Shown here piece by piece: positions 47,701 to 61,247 of a stretch of DNA of 64,000 nucleotides (position 1 is its first letter; every line of letters begins with the position of its first letter). Source of the stretch: Diplosphaera chodatii (Eukaryota > Chlorophyta > Trebouxiophyceae > Prasiolales > Stichococcaceae); contig JAALGY010000023.1 of assembly GCA_032358165.1 (NCBI GenBank), forward strand, positions 2,356,001 through 2,420,000. The letters are read 5' to 3'. Position numbers and translations under genes: made by a program. The notes below the pieces were generated by a model. The model worked only from the letters and a program-made list of their open reading frames with translations. It ran no database searches and was not told where the DNA came from.

Positions 47701-50328
47701 CCGCGCGATGTGGAGGTGGGAGCATGCCGTGATCACTCATGCAGTTCATCTGCTGTCCTTGCAGGCATGCCAAGCAGGTGCATGCCGGTGTTAGGACGTC
47801 GCTCAGCAGCGCTATATTGGCTGTAACCGCCCTCTCGATCCCATCACTCGCTCGTGCAGGCAGCGCAATCGCTGGAGGTGCAGCTGGCCGCGCTGGCGGC
47901 GTGGGAGACGTACATCTTTGGGCGGCTCAAGACCTTCAAGGTGTCCTTCGTGCCATTTGTTCACTGCCAAACCCTCTAAACATATCACAACCCAGATAAA
48001 CGGCTTGCCACCGTGCATGTCTGCCAAGGAAGTCTGCTTTCCAAGGATGACGCCCTGTGTGCAGAGCCGGTTCCGGAAGCTATCGTGCACGGCGGTTGGC
48101 GGCGCTGATGCGGAGCGCTTCTCCATCGGTGCCGAGGAGGTCAACTACGAGGGGCCCCTGCAGCTGCGCTTGCAGGTATGCAGCCTTCTGCAGTTGCGAG
48201 TGCCCACATCTCGATGAAGGGCACCAAAGATCCCCTTCAACAGCTCCCCAGCAGTGTGTCATCACTTGACCTGCATAGCAGGGCAGGCAGCAGCTACCTA
48301 CATCGAAAAGCACGGTGACGCTCCAGCACCAAAGGCGTCACTGTGCAGGTGCCAACGCCTATAGTGGAGGGCGATGGCGCTTTCAGCTTCCACATACCAC
48401 TGCCCAACCCAAAGGGGCCCATCCGCGCGTTCCTGGACCGCGTGCGGGAGGTGCTGTCCAGCCCGCTGCCGCCCCACTACGCGCCGCACCTGAATGCGCT
48501 GATGCCAGGTGCAGACCTTGCCATGCTGCTTCGTCTAGAGAAAGGTTGTGCTCCCATCGTGGTTGGCCAGCGCTGCACACCCTTCCATGATGTGCACAGG
48601 CCTTATACGACAAGCCTTGAATCGACACAGCCAGGTGTAACGCACATAAACGGTCAGAGGATAGGCAGGCTTGGTCAGCATGGGGCCCAGTTTCAGTCTG
48701 CACCACTGTGCAGGCAGCGCGCCCGCAGAGCCGGGGCAGCCGCCGGAGGAGAAATCGGTGCTGCAGGCGCTGCAGGACCTGGGCTCGCACTTTGGGCGGG
48801 AGGGCTCCTTCGGGGCGGTGCCAGCAGCACCAGCAGCAGCAGCCCCCGCAGCAGCAGGCCCCGCAGCAGATGCTGGACCAGATCCACCTCGCCCACGGAT
48901 CGGCAAGGTGCGCTCTTTGACATAGTCCCTGCCCTCGCACTCCACAAGAGCATGCTGTAACCGTATAGTAGCCCGTGACAGCTCATATCAGACACACAGA
49001 CAGACGCCTACACAGTAGTTGAAGCCTTTTAGACGACCGATACTGCTGCAAGCTACCTCAATCCCTGAGTGCCGAACAGCTGCAGTCACCATCCAGCCTC
49101 GATCCACAGATGATCGTGAACCGGATGCGGGTGCGGGTGAAGCTGAACGAACGGCGGGTGGCGGAGATGCTGCGGGGCATGGACCCCGCCTCCCTGGGCG
49201 ACAGCTTCGCCTCCGTGACCGCCGGCCTGCTGCACTGCATCGGCGACATCGCCGCCCTCACCTTCGTCCCCGTCTTTGCAGGTTGAGCCTTGTGATGACC
49301 ATGTCATGTCAAGGGCCCACAGTTGCCTGCATTCCTTAGCAGTGGACGTAGCACCTCATAAGTGATCACCACTGCTGCAAGGCGCCAAGGGTATGCCGTT
49401 GTCTGTGTGCAGAGGACGGCGGCAAAGGCCAGTACCTGGTGTGCCTCGAGTCCAGCGATGTCAGCAATGTGTCAGCAGACCTGCAGGTAGGCAATCCATG
49501 CTGCTGCAAACCCGCTGTCAGTGCGGCAATGAGTGACTACTTGCTGCAGCGGATGTGCTCGTGACACAGCGGCGTGCCTGCGTTGCAGATAGGAAATGAG
49601 CTGATGGTCGCTTGATTGGGTGCAGGCACTGGGCTTCCAGTCAGCGCAGAACCCGGGCCGCATGATCCGTGTGCTGCACACGCTCGTGCGCACCGTGCTG
49701 GTCACATTCCGGGTGAGCCGATGTGCCATGACCACCGTGCTCCTGGAGACTCTTCACGGCATCAGCGCTGGCGCTGCCGAAGATGGGGAGCTGCCTGGTG
49801 CACATGATGTACATGCATTTCAAACCACCCCTTAACGAAAGAAAGGTGAGATGATCCTTGTGCACCGTGGCAGCCGGCAGCCACGGAGGCGCTGGAGAAG
49901 GTGGACAGCTTCTTCGAGACCTTCTACAGCTACGTGGTGCGTGACGCGCTGGACGTGGCGCTGGCCTTCTCCGCGCACGGCCGCGTGGAGGACCACCCCA
50001 ACGTGCCGGGGTTGTCGCAGGTGTGGCACATGTTGCAGAGCCCCAGCTTGTATCTCACGAACACAGCGCATGCTGCTGCATGGTGTTGGAGATCCTTGGC
50101 TCTGAACATGCGTGGATGCTGCGCGCTTGGTCGTCGGACAGCTGTGCTATCCTGCTATGCGGGCGTGCGGACGTGGACGCTGACACTCCTGGCCCTGCTG
50201 TGCAGCTGTTCATACACCTGGGCGGGGTGAGGGACGATGGCGAGGTCCCGCCGCTGAGCGCCACCAACGACATCGACCTGGTGACGCTGTACCGCAGCCT
50301 GCGGGCTCCCCCGGAGGAGCCCTTCTGA
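41776..50328 (+). CDS. Very large protein of unknown function: coiled coil plus possible lipid-binding beta-rich domains
   Basis: I do not recognise this gene. ATG 41776 opens a charged helical N-terminus (DLDEVIDTLRDQALRLEGQY; then DRPGLKELIGALSETRDLMR; later DTRRMYQDEVDMMEIELLG), predicted by eye to be coiled coil (41776-42925). A Gly/Ser/Gln-rich linker follows (about 43750-45250). The second half is ordered. One unit alternates long beta-like strands (NVTVAEINIELEFQMTFVLE, 45928-45990) with amphipathic helices (LPRTLLR, NATLPRIIQRRILRMLPSEL, 46225-46490). A second similar-looking unit is near 48100-48510 (EEVNYEGPLQLRLQ, VEGDGAFSFHIPLPNPKGP). The C-terminal exons (49110-50328) give MIVNRMRVRVKLNERRVAEM and VDSFFETFYSYVVRDALDVA. 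The strand/helix pattern recalls TULIP/SMP lipid-transfer domains, but that is only an impression. One gene or two cannot be decided from sequence. Confidence 0.6.
42243..42268 (+). repeat. (CTG)n microsatellite in an intron
   Basis: About eight uninterrupted CTG units, starting 27 bases after the donor that follows the exon ending NVIQ (about 42216). It reads as Leu codons if unspliced. Confidence 0.7.
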
Positions 50329-50913
50329 TTGGAAGATCCATTGACTGTACGATTCTGTTGCTATCTGTGGTGCAGCGTCGTGCCAGCACCGCATATGTTT
50401 GGGAGACACGATATAGGAGTCCAAAACGGCAAGTCGCCCTTGTGGCCGCGAACAGCAATGTCTGCGCGTAAAGTCTGCTGATGGTGCATGAGGTTATCAG
50501 ATGAGCATTAGGGTTGCTTGGTCGCATGATATCCCAGTGCTCATGTAGAGCTTGGAAGCAGCCCTGAGCCTCGCTTGATCTCCCAGTGCTCATGTAGACC
50601 TTGGAAGCCCTGAGCAACGATCTCACTTGGACGACTCAAACATTAGACCCTGATTCCCTCCCTGGGCAGCTGGCGTTATGCAGTCCTGGCCTGCGGGCAT
50701 AGGCAGCCCAAACTGTGCTGCATGTTGGCAACGATGAACAGGAGGCCCTGATGCGCAGCAGAGCGTAGCGGGCGGTCATGTACGGCAGCCGCGCGCCTCC
50801 GAATCGGAAGGGTCATTCCAGCCGGAGCGTTCATTTTGTTCGCCCGCAATAGGCAAACGCCTCTGCTCCATCGCTTCACTACGACCTCTGTCTTCCTTTC
50901 GGTTGATTTGGTC
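50329..50913. other. Spacer between orphan gene and surface-protein gene
   Basis: 585 bases with no gene. It holds a near-perfect direct repeat (50531-50615), described separately, and probably the promoter of the next gene. Confidence 0.45.
50531..50615 (+). repeat. Direct repeat of about 37 bp in the spacer
   Basis: The phrase TCCCAGTGCTCATGTAGA, then GCTTGG or CCTTGG, then AAG...CCCTGAGC occurs at about 50532-50569 and again at about 50580-50615, ten bases apart. The second copy lacks three bases and has one substitution. Looks like a local duplication. Confidence 0.7.
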
Positions 50914-53900
50914 ATGCATGCTGCCGTGGCAGCGCTGTCTGCGCTGCTGCACATTGCGTTGCTTGGCTCGAGTCCGGCCGATGCTGGTCTGGCGCTAACA
51001 GCGAGCATGCATCAAGCGGCCCAGACGGTTGCAACAGATATCCCAGATTCACATGATGGTAGCTCAGCGACCCGTGCGCAGCAACTGCGGCAGCTCCTGC
51101 AATCGGACATGCAGCCCGGTGCGCAGATGGCAGACTGGGCGTGTCCAGCCGGCGGCAACATCTCGGACGCAGCACCGACAGCCATCATGAACGGCCAGCC
51201 CTGTGTTGCAGCAGTGGGCTTTGCAGGGCGGCTCCGGTGCGGCACCGTGCTGGCGAACCCAAAGCTGGTGCTCGATATCAACTTTAACCTCTGCAAGCGC
51301 ATCACGCCGGTGGGTCTCAGATGCCAAGGCCCGCACATGATACGTGTGATGCTACGCACTGTCTCATATACAGGCTGACCAAATGCATGTACCATCGTGT
51401 GCTACGTCATCGACATTCGCCAGCATGGGTACCTGCGCAGGAAGTGAGCAGGAGCGCCATTGCCCCTCCGACCAGTGCCAGCAGCATGTCGGCAAGCACC
51501 ACAGGTGAAGGCGCTCAGGCGCAGCAGCAGCAGCAGCGAGCGGCTCCAGCTACAGATGCCCCATCCCCACAACCGCTGCCGGATCAGCCATCTTCCCCGC
51601 TACCACCGGATGCATCCTCAGGGCAGCCCACCAGTGGCAGCGACCGCATGCAGCCAACGCAGCAGACCACCGTAATCGCCGGAACGGCGGCCCCCACGAC
51701 AGACGCATCAGACGCCTCTGCCAGATCAGCTTCGCCATCTGTCACGTCACCTCCGCCTCCTGCAGAGACGGAGGCCCCATCAGCTGACGCTGGTGCGGCG
51801 GGCCGCTTGGCAACTGGCCAGTCATTGTTTGTTGCGCCACCTGGCAATGCTACAGACGCACTGACAAATGCGCCTGCAGCCAGGCTGGCATCTGCCAGTA
51901 CATTGACAGCAGATGTGCCCGCTGCCAGCGGCACAGAGGCACCCAGTGCAGCGCCAATGGCAGTGCTGCCTGCGACGCCGCCACCACCACCCGCACGCGG
52001 CCAGCCTCAGCCTGTGGGAGCGCAGTACATATGCACCATTGCACCCGATGTGCGCTTCTCGCTATCGCCGCAGCTGTACGCACTGCTGCGCAACAAAGAC
52101 ACCGTGTGCCGCGATGGCGGCGGCGGCGGCATCATCATCTGTGCAAACATGCCCATCACTGCCGCAGCATTTACGGCAGCCACAGGCGATGCCTGCGAGC
52201 TGCAGGTCTGTCCGTCATGCCTCCAAGTATCTACTATTACCAACCCATTGCACTTGCTCCACACGATCCAAACCAGGTACCATCGAGTGTGAAGCGCTGT
52301 GCACTACTACATGCAGGTGTGCACTGGGGCTGGCTGTGGGCTGCCCCAGCCACCGCCAGTGCCGCCACCGCCGCCGCCATCACCGCCGCCACCACCAACA
52401 CCTTCACCACCGATGCCGCCCCCATTTTCACCACCGCCGCCAAGCCCCCCACCGCCGCCCCCGCCTTGCCCACCTTGCTTGGCGACTGCACACATATGTG
52501 GCCAGATGCAGGCAGGAAGACTTTTCACCTGCATCACCTGAATCCCTGACTCAATGATTCCCGCTCATCAGAACAATGACAGAAGAGAGCTGCATGAAGC
52601 AGTTGCATCATCTACAAGGGTCCTTGGCGTCGCAGATTTCCAACCAGCTGTATGATGACGTATTGGCCGACACAGCTGGCTGCGTGCTGCCTTTGTGCTC
52701 CGTGTCTGGAGTTCAGCTGGGACAGCCAGCGTACCAGGTGTGATGACAGCCTGCGCATCCTGCAGCCAGGCTGCAGGCTCTCTCATTTGGCGTGCACCTG
52801 CCACACATTTGCTTGGTGATGGCACGCTGAACCTGGTGAATGCATATTTCCTACCTACCTACGGCAAGGCGGCCTGAATGATTCGTGACTGCGATGCAGG
52901 CTATCAAGGGCGGCACATGCACCACTGAATGTCTCGACCCAGCGTTCCTGACATGTGTCGGCGCAGCCCGTTTGGCAATGGACTCTAGTTTCAGGACACA
53001 AGCAGCAGACACTGGTTCCCAACCTCTAACGATCGCGCCGACGGCTGAAAGTGCCCCACCGCCAGCTGTGCCGCCGTCGCCACCGCTGCCGCCGCCACCA
53101 CTGACTAGCACCAGCAACTTCTTGTCACTTGACCAGCGCCGGATGGGCTACACCAGTGGGGTAGCTGCCTATGGGACCCCTTCCTACGGAGGCTATGGAT
53201 TGCCAGCAGGGGCATATGCAGATGTAGGCAGGCGGATGTCTTCCCCGCCACCACCCCCGCCGCCCCCGCCGCCTCCCCCGCCGCCGCCGCCACGGCGGTT
53301 GCAGCCCTCTGTCATTCAGCAGCGGCTGGGAGTACCCAGACCAGGCTACAGCGGGCCAGCCGCCCAGGACGACAGTGGCACACTGGAGGGTTATGGTGGA
53401 GCGATCCCTGTGTCACTGTATGCATATGGCGGTGTTGCTGGGCCGGCGGCATATGGCGGGCGGCTGTTTGCACCAGGGGCACAGCTGCGCAGCAGCAGCA
53501 TGGCACTGGGCAAACCGATGTCAGTGAGCAGCAGCAGCAGCAGCAGCAGCATGGCACTGGGCAAACCGATGTCAGTCGGCAGCAGCATGGCACTGGGCAA
53601 CCCATTGTCACTTACGCAGCCGCCCACTGCTCAGCAGTTCAGTCTGAGACTAAACTCGGCTGCAGAGTCCGCCAGTGTGGTGCCAAGGAGCAGCACCGCT
53701 GCAGCTGCGCACCTGCTGTTTGGCGCCTTTGCAGGTTGCAGCCACCAGTGTGACACAGGTAGAATGCTGCGACGCTTCTGGCATGCCTGCATGCATATCT
53801 GCTGAGTCACCAGGCACGTAGCTCAACCACAGTTCAACCTAATCATCGCTCAGAAGTGTGCCGGGGATGCAGTACCTGACGCAGACCTGATGCTCACAGG

Positions 53901-56900
53901 CTACATCCAGCGGTCGCTGCTGTGTGTCGATGACATGAGCAGCCTGCCCGTGCCGCTGGATGCCTGCAACGTGACAGCTGCAACATATGCATCGCTGAGA
54001 AGTGAGCTGCGTGCATGTGCTCCTTTGGCAAATGTACCTGTTGTGGCAGTTCACTCATGCATATGATATAAGCTTTGACTCAACGGGCTCTAGCTTGCTC
54101 TGCAGCGCCATGTAACACACAGCCCTGCCGGCCCGCCTACTGGCAGCCTGGTGCATGGGGCGCGTGCTCAGCAGCATGCGGGCAGACTGGCACTCAGGTA
54201 CTGTGCCACCAACCCACATGTCAGCGCTGCACCATCCGTCTGGTGTTGAATCAATCCATGCAAGGATGTACAGCGCGGCAAGGTCTCGTCATAGAGACCC
54301 TTTGCGCATGTCATCTGCAGGAGCGCGCAGTGACATGCATGGTAGACCGCAAAGCCACAGCGTCAAGCGATGTGCGTTGTCAGGGCCAGCAGAAGCCGGT
54401 GCTGCAGCAGCCCTGCGTTGGCAGCTGCCATGCTCCAGCACAGTACTCATTCTGGCTTGCCAGCGAGGACTGGAGCAGCTGCAAGGATGGAGAAGCTAAG
54501 CGGGAGGCCAGCTGTTACACCGATCAGGGCGAAAAGCAGCCAAATAAGGTGAGTGTTGGCGCTGCAAGGTAGTTTCTAGGGTCTTTAGAAGCTTACAGCA
54601 CCGCTGGCACATGTAGGTGTGCAGCGGGGCAGTGGGCTTCACGCCACAGACACGCCGGCTTTGCGATGTGTTCGGCTGCAAGGCTGACGCCGACTGCAGT
54701 GGCCATGGCACCTGCAACAGCACCTCCGGTGCCTGCACCTGCATAGGGGCCTACTCAGGTGCAGATATCTGCAAGATGCACTGGTGCGCACAACATTGCT
54801 GACGTCGTACTGACGAGTGGGGAAGGTCTGTGGTTGATTCGTCATGTAATAGTCTTGGTATTGCAGGCCAGAGCTGTTCAGTGTTCGCTGGACCCTGCAT
54901 CGAGGGGACACACGCTGTTGAATCACAAGCTGCCTGCTGTCCCACTAGTGCCGTGGATGGTGATGGCCACTGCTGCACATCAGGTGTGTCACACTGTAGG
55001 TGAGTATCTGGCCTGCCGTGCAATCTTTGCGTCTTCGCCACTTGGCTTCAAGACACACCGGTGTGGGAACAATAGCCAGCTGCGTACGGCAATGCAGGCA
55101 TTGTCAGTGAGAAGGACGGCTGCTGCGCCTCGTCAGCATCTGGACTCGTGACTCTGGACCGTGATGGCGGCTGCTGCGCCGGTCATCTGGACGCCTGTGG
55201 GATCTGCAACGGCAGCGGCACGGCCGTCGACCTCAGCGGCGCCTGCTGCGCTGGCATGCTGGATGCAGGTGCTTCCACACCTGCTCTGCAGTCCCTCCCC
55301 TTTGGGTTTGGGTCTGTTGCACCTGTACCTGGTGCCTGTGAATACCCAGCAACTGCTCACGTGTGCAAGTTCATCACATCGGTGCTTGGCTTGTGACAAG
55401 GGCTGCTGCTGCTGCTGCCACAGGCGGGCGGTGCTGCGAGCCACCGTCGGCGCTGGACGACTTTGGAGTGTGTGGCGGCCACTCGTCCACAGGCCTGGTG
55501 CAGCTGAAGCTGGGCGCGTATGTCAGCTCGACGGCAGCTGCATCCCAGAGTGAGTGGTCAGCTGTGTGATACCATGCACGGTTGTACATGATCCAGCTGT
55601 AAAAGGGGCTGCAAGCTGAATAAAACTCGGCCTGCTGGCATGCATTTGCAGCCGGTTACCGTCGTTCCATTCGCCTTGCACATGTGCAGAAATGTCAACA
55701 ATGCAGCTGTGTGCTTGTGCAGGTGGCAGCGCTAGTATTGCAATGGGGCAGGGCTTCCAGCAGCGGGTGGCGACAGCGCTGCAGCTGCCGCTGCGGCAGG
55801 TCAAGCTGGTGGCAGGGCCTATCCCTGGTTTGCCTTCACAGGCAAGACTCACACTGCTGGCCCCGGAGCCATGTATGTTCATCGACAATCAACAGCAGGC
55901 TGCATCACGTGGTGCATTGAGCTCAGCAGTACGTAGCAACACACAGTGACCGAGTGCCACTCGTCTCTGTGAGTCGGCTGAGCTGAATTGCAAGGATGTT
56001 GAATCTGGACAGCGCAGCCAAACGCAGCACATATGCGATAACTTGCAGGCGCTGGGTGCAAAGCGGAGGCTGCTGGCAACCATAGCAGGCAGCGATTGGG
56101 TGTCTGCCACTGTATCAGTGGCACCGCCTTATGGAAGCCTGCCCTATGGGGAGCTGCTTGACATACTGGTGGCCAAGGAAGCACTGTCAGCAGGTCCGAT
56201 CAGTCTGGACTCTTTACTGGCAGTAGGCACTCCGAGGCATGCTGTACTGGTTGAGACCCTCAACTGTCTGGTTACGACACAAACACTGCACGAGGCTGGT
56301 GCAGCAGGCGACGACGGCTTGAGCAATGTAACCCTCACTGATGTGGTGAAGAATGGGCTGGCTGGCAACAGCATCTGCGAAGTGGGCGAGCTGCACACCA
56401 GCGAGGATGCCATTGGTAAGCGGCAGCTGGCTTGACAGCCTCCGGATGCAGTGCCACTGCTCTGCATTCTGCTGCATCGTGCGTTTCATTCGCCATGTCC
56501 AGAGGCATGATCCAGAGCTATGGCAAGCTGAGCTGGTGGTGATGTTGGATAGGTGTGTCCGCAGATATTGAGGATGATTGCAAGGCTGCGTTGCTCCCGA
56601 TGCCTGCATCATCAAACAGCCGTCCATGCAGCGGCAAGGGCACACCTGTTGCTGTCATGGGGCAGTGCCTGTGCTTTGTTGGCTGGTCTGGCGCCGACTG
56701 CAGCAGCTGTGCAGAGGGCTACGTCTCTCTGGCTGGTGCCTGCCAGCGTACACCTGAAAGCTTTGCCCTTGAGGCGAAGCTCAAGGCGAGGAGGCAGAAG
56801 GTGAGCATCAGGACCTGCATGCTTGCAGACTCACACCACTTCGCATTTGATGCCATCTGGGCCATGGGACATCTGTCAAGCAGTGTGCCTTCAGAGATGT

Positions 56901-58682
56901 GAAGGAGTCCGTACCAGCTCTCACATTGGCGCAGGCCCAAAAGCTTAGGCTGGCCACATGTGTTTCAACTGGCCTTGTAGCGGCCTTGTGCATGCTGGCG
57001 ATGTGCTCCTGGGTGGCGTGCTATGTTCGCCGGCGACAAGCAATCCGGTAACAGCAGTCGTCATCGGATAGATGACTGCAACTGTGCCGACTAAAGGCTT
57101 CACTATAAGCGTGTAGATCGCAGCTGAACTCGGGCTGGTTGCATGGCATTGTTGTGTTGTTGATTCGCCTTACTGACCGTGCAGGCGCCAGTTGTCTGAG
57201 TCTGCTGGCGATTTGGAGTTTGGCGATGGTGCACTGGTGCGCTCTGTGCTGTGTCCACCTGCATACTTCAGACTCATGTCAATGCTGCAGTTCTGGCACA
57301 TCAGGGCGCTGTGCGCGGTGTCAACCATAAGGCTACATGGACGTGCCTCCACCCTGCAGGACACTGTGCACAAGAGCGCACAGACAGCCTGGTGGGTGAA
57401 GGCTGGCAGCGTCTACCCAGGCGACCACGCAAAACATGCGCAGGATGGCCCGCTGGCGCTGCAGCAGTACAAAGACATGTACAACGAGTTTGGCGATGCT
57501 GACAAGGGCGTCAAGCACCTCGAGGTATGACACATGTGCACGGCACATGCGCAGCTGCCCACTGCAGCAATGTCGTCAAAAGTCTAGGGTGCATTGCTTG
57601 ACCATGTGATGCACGTGAGCCACATGTGCGGGCCTCTGCAGGACGATGTGAGCTACACGCTGCCGAGCGGCGTGTGCAAGGCGGACACGGGTCCCGCCAA
57701 GCGACCCTTCACCGCTGCTGTCATCTCCTTTGGCGGCACGCTTGCCAGCGCAGTATCTGCTGCAGGCAAGAGTTTGCTGTTGCTGACTGTTCGGCCCCAT
57801 GCAGTCATGCAGATTGTGTAGTGAAAATGTTTGCAAGCAGAATCTTGTGAGGCACTACAGCATGAGTGCTGCTGCTTCAACTGCAGGCAACTCTGTCATG
57901 TATGACGATGAGGGGCGCCGACGTCTCTTGTTCGGAGGCCCACACAGCCAACAGCCTACAGCGCCAGCAACTCAGCAGGGCGGTAGAGCTGTCAACATTC
58001 ACGAACCAACGGCGAAGCAGGCGCAGCCAGCTGCTGAGGAAGAGGATGACGCTCTTTCGGTCGACCCTCGGCGCATCAGTGACATGTGGGACGAGCATGG
58101 CAACAGGTGCAGAGCTGAGGAGCAAGCTGCAGGTGGCATGCAGCTGCGATGCATCATGTTGCTGTTGATATATGTGTCTCCTCATCCATTTGAGTCTGAG
58201 ATTGCAGGCGGAAGCTGTCAGCATATAGGCTAGAAGTAGACATGCAGAAAGCGGATGCAGCAGAGTTGAAGTCAGCAGAGCAGGCAGCTGAAGAACAGAC
58301 AATGGCCGGAGCTGGAGAGGCAGCATCTGCAGCAACGGCAATAGACGGCGGACAAGATGCAACAGCAAGCCTCGTGGAGCTGTATGACGAATATGGGCAG
58401 CGACAAAGCAGCCGCTTCCAGCAGGTATGCCATCCTAGTGAGGAAAGCCAGTGCAGGCACATGGCGATGACAGACCATGCTGAGACTTGTGAGGCGACAT
58501 GAATGTTTGCAAGCTTTCACATGGGCTGTGCTGTACTCGCACTGCAGCCATCTAGACCCAGCAGCAGGCGGCACCGGCCCAAGTCACGGGGCCGCCAACA
58601 TCCCACATTGGCGAAGACAGGGGCCACACGACAGGCCATTCTTGCCGCGATTGACAAGCACTGCAGTGAGAGGCAGTTGTGA
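50914..58682 (+). CDS. Large modular extracellular/transmembrane protein (Pro-rich, thrombospondin-1-like, EGF-like)
   Basis: Predicted wall or surface protein. ATG 50914 opens a signal peptide (MHAAVAALSALLHIALLG). Exon 1 has paired cysteines and ends at 51309. Next: a Ser/Thr/Pro-rich stretch (51440-52010), a Cys-containing module (ICTIAPDVRFSLSPQLYALL, 52028-52200), a PPPSPPPP hydroxyproline-type linker (52340-52480), another Cys module, a 16-proline run (53245-53292), two thrombospondin-1-like modules (WQPGAWGACSAACGQTGTQ at 54143-54199; FWLASEDWSSCKDGEAKREA near 54450-54510), an EGF-like unit (DCSGHGTCNSTSGACTC, 54690-54742), DACGICNGSG-type repeats (55190-55220), a second EGF-like unit (GQCLCFVGWSGADCSSCAEG, 56661-56720) and one membrane segment (GLVAALCMLAMCSWVACYV, 56975-57030). 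The cytoplasmic tail ends near 58682. Pro-rich spacers between Cys modules are typical of volvocine pherophorins. Exon joins are approximate. Confidence 0.72.
52340..52482 (+). repeat. Hydroxyproline-type Pro/Ser linker
   Basis: Tract of CCN proline codons broken by serines, with PPPSPPPP-type motifs, inside the surface-protein gene. Such tracts are O-glycosylated rods in algal wall proteins. Confidence 0.75.
53245..53292 (+). repeat. Run of sixteen proline codons
   Basis: Sixteen consecutive CCN codons with mixed third bases, which argues for selection on the peptide rather than simple DNA slippage. Confidence 0.85.
53494..53612 (+). repeat. Imperfect tandem coding repeat (SSMALGKPMSV)
   Basis: The 32-base phrase encoding SSMALGKPMS is present at 53494-53525 and 53545-53576, with a diverged third copy at 53581-53612 (SSMALGNPLS). 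An AGC run lies between copies one and two. In frame with the surface protein. Confidence 0.8.
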
Positions 58683-59088
58683 CACGTGCTGACTCCTGAA
58701 TGTGCCACGACCTACAATTGACGCAAAGATCCAGGTGTTCAACAGGGCTATTGCGTGCAGGTGAGAAACAGCTGCGGAGCTAGGAGTACTGCAAAACGCT
58801 GGCGGACCGAAGATGTGGCGAACGAGGTGTCAATGAAGGAGGTGCAGTTGCATGCTCTATCGCTGCTGTGGGTTGTGCGAACCTTACCATGGTTGTCTCG
58901 GTATTGTTCGATTAGTCACTGTACTGCCGACCCACTGCTTACAAAACCAGTTCAACTTCCATAGCACCACAAAGAGCTCCCGCACAGCACGATCATATGC
59001 TAAGACAGGCCTGCTGCACTTGAAAAGCATTGGAAGCCCGAACAGACAATGCAGAGCATGAAGGTTGCAAGACGCTACAACCCAGGCA
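58683..59088. other. Convergent spacer, surface protein / RPS3
   Basis: 406 bases between two converging stops. TTACA at 58939-58943 reads as TGTAA on the minus strand, about 146 nt past the RPS3 stop, a plausible poly(A) signal. No gene seen. Confidence 0.45.
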
Positions 59089-60885
<1,797 letters not shown>

Positions 60886-61247
60886 GCTGGGCAATGCTCG
60901 ACGCGGCCTGGGTTCCCCGGCAGTCAGTCAGAGCGAGGCAAGCACAGTGACAGGCCCAGCACGAGCGCCGTCGCTGCACCCTGTGAAAGAGGGGGCACGT
61001 CTGCTGTGGCTCGCCGCCTGAGACCCTGAGTGGAAGCACATCAAGTCAGAGGCTATAGGAAGGCGCTGAGGATTACTAATCGCCTGAGTTGGATCGACCG
61101 ATGTGCAGCAGCAAGCCGGCCATTGTGCCGACTTCTTCACACATAGCTCGGTGAGTTAGATGAGGCAAGTGTCTGTGCTATGATATTGGATGGCAGATCG
61201 CGTTGAATTGCTCATGTTGCCAGCAAAAAGTGCCGACCTGACTTGGA
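60886..61247. other. Divergent promoter spacer, RPS3 / WD-repeat gene
   Basis: 362 bases between divergent ATGs at 60885 (minus) and 61248 (plus). No ORF called. A compact shared promoter is likely. Confidence 0.5.

Noticed and set aside
50531..50615. Spaced direct repeat considered as a CRISPR or transposon end
   Set aside because: Only two imperfect copies, no spacers of constant length, no transposase and a eukaryotic context.
51913..52557. Overlapping His/Arg-rich open frames in the Pro-rich region
   Set aside because: Frameshifted readings of CCN-repeat DNA; only the Pro/Ser frame links to Cys modules and the signal peptide.
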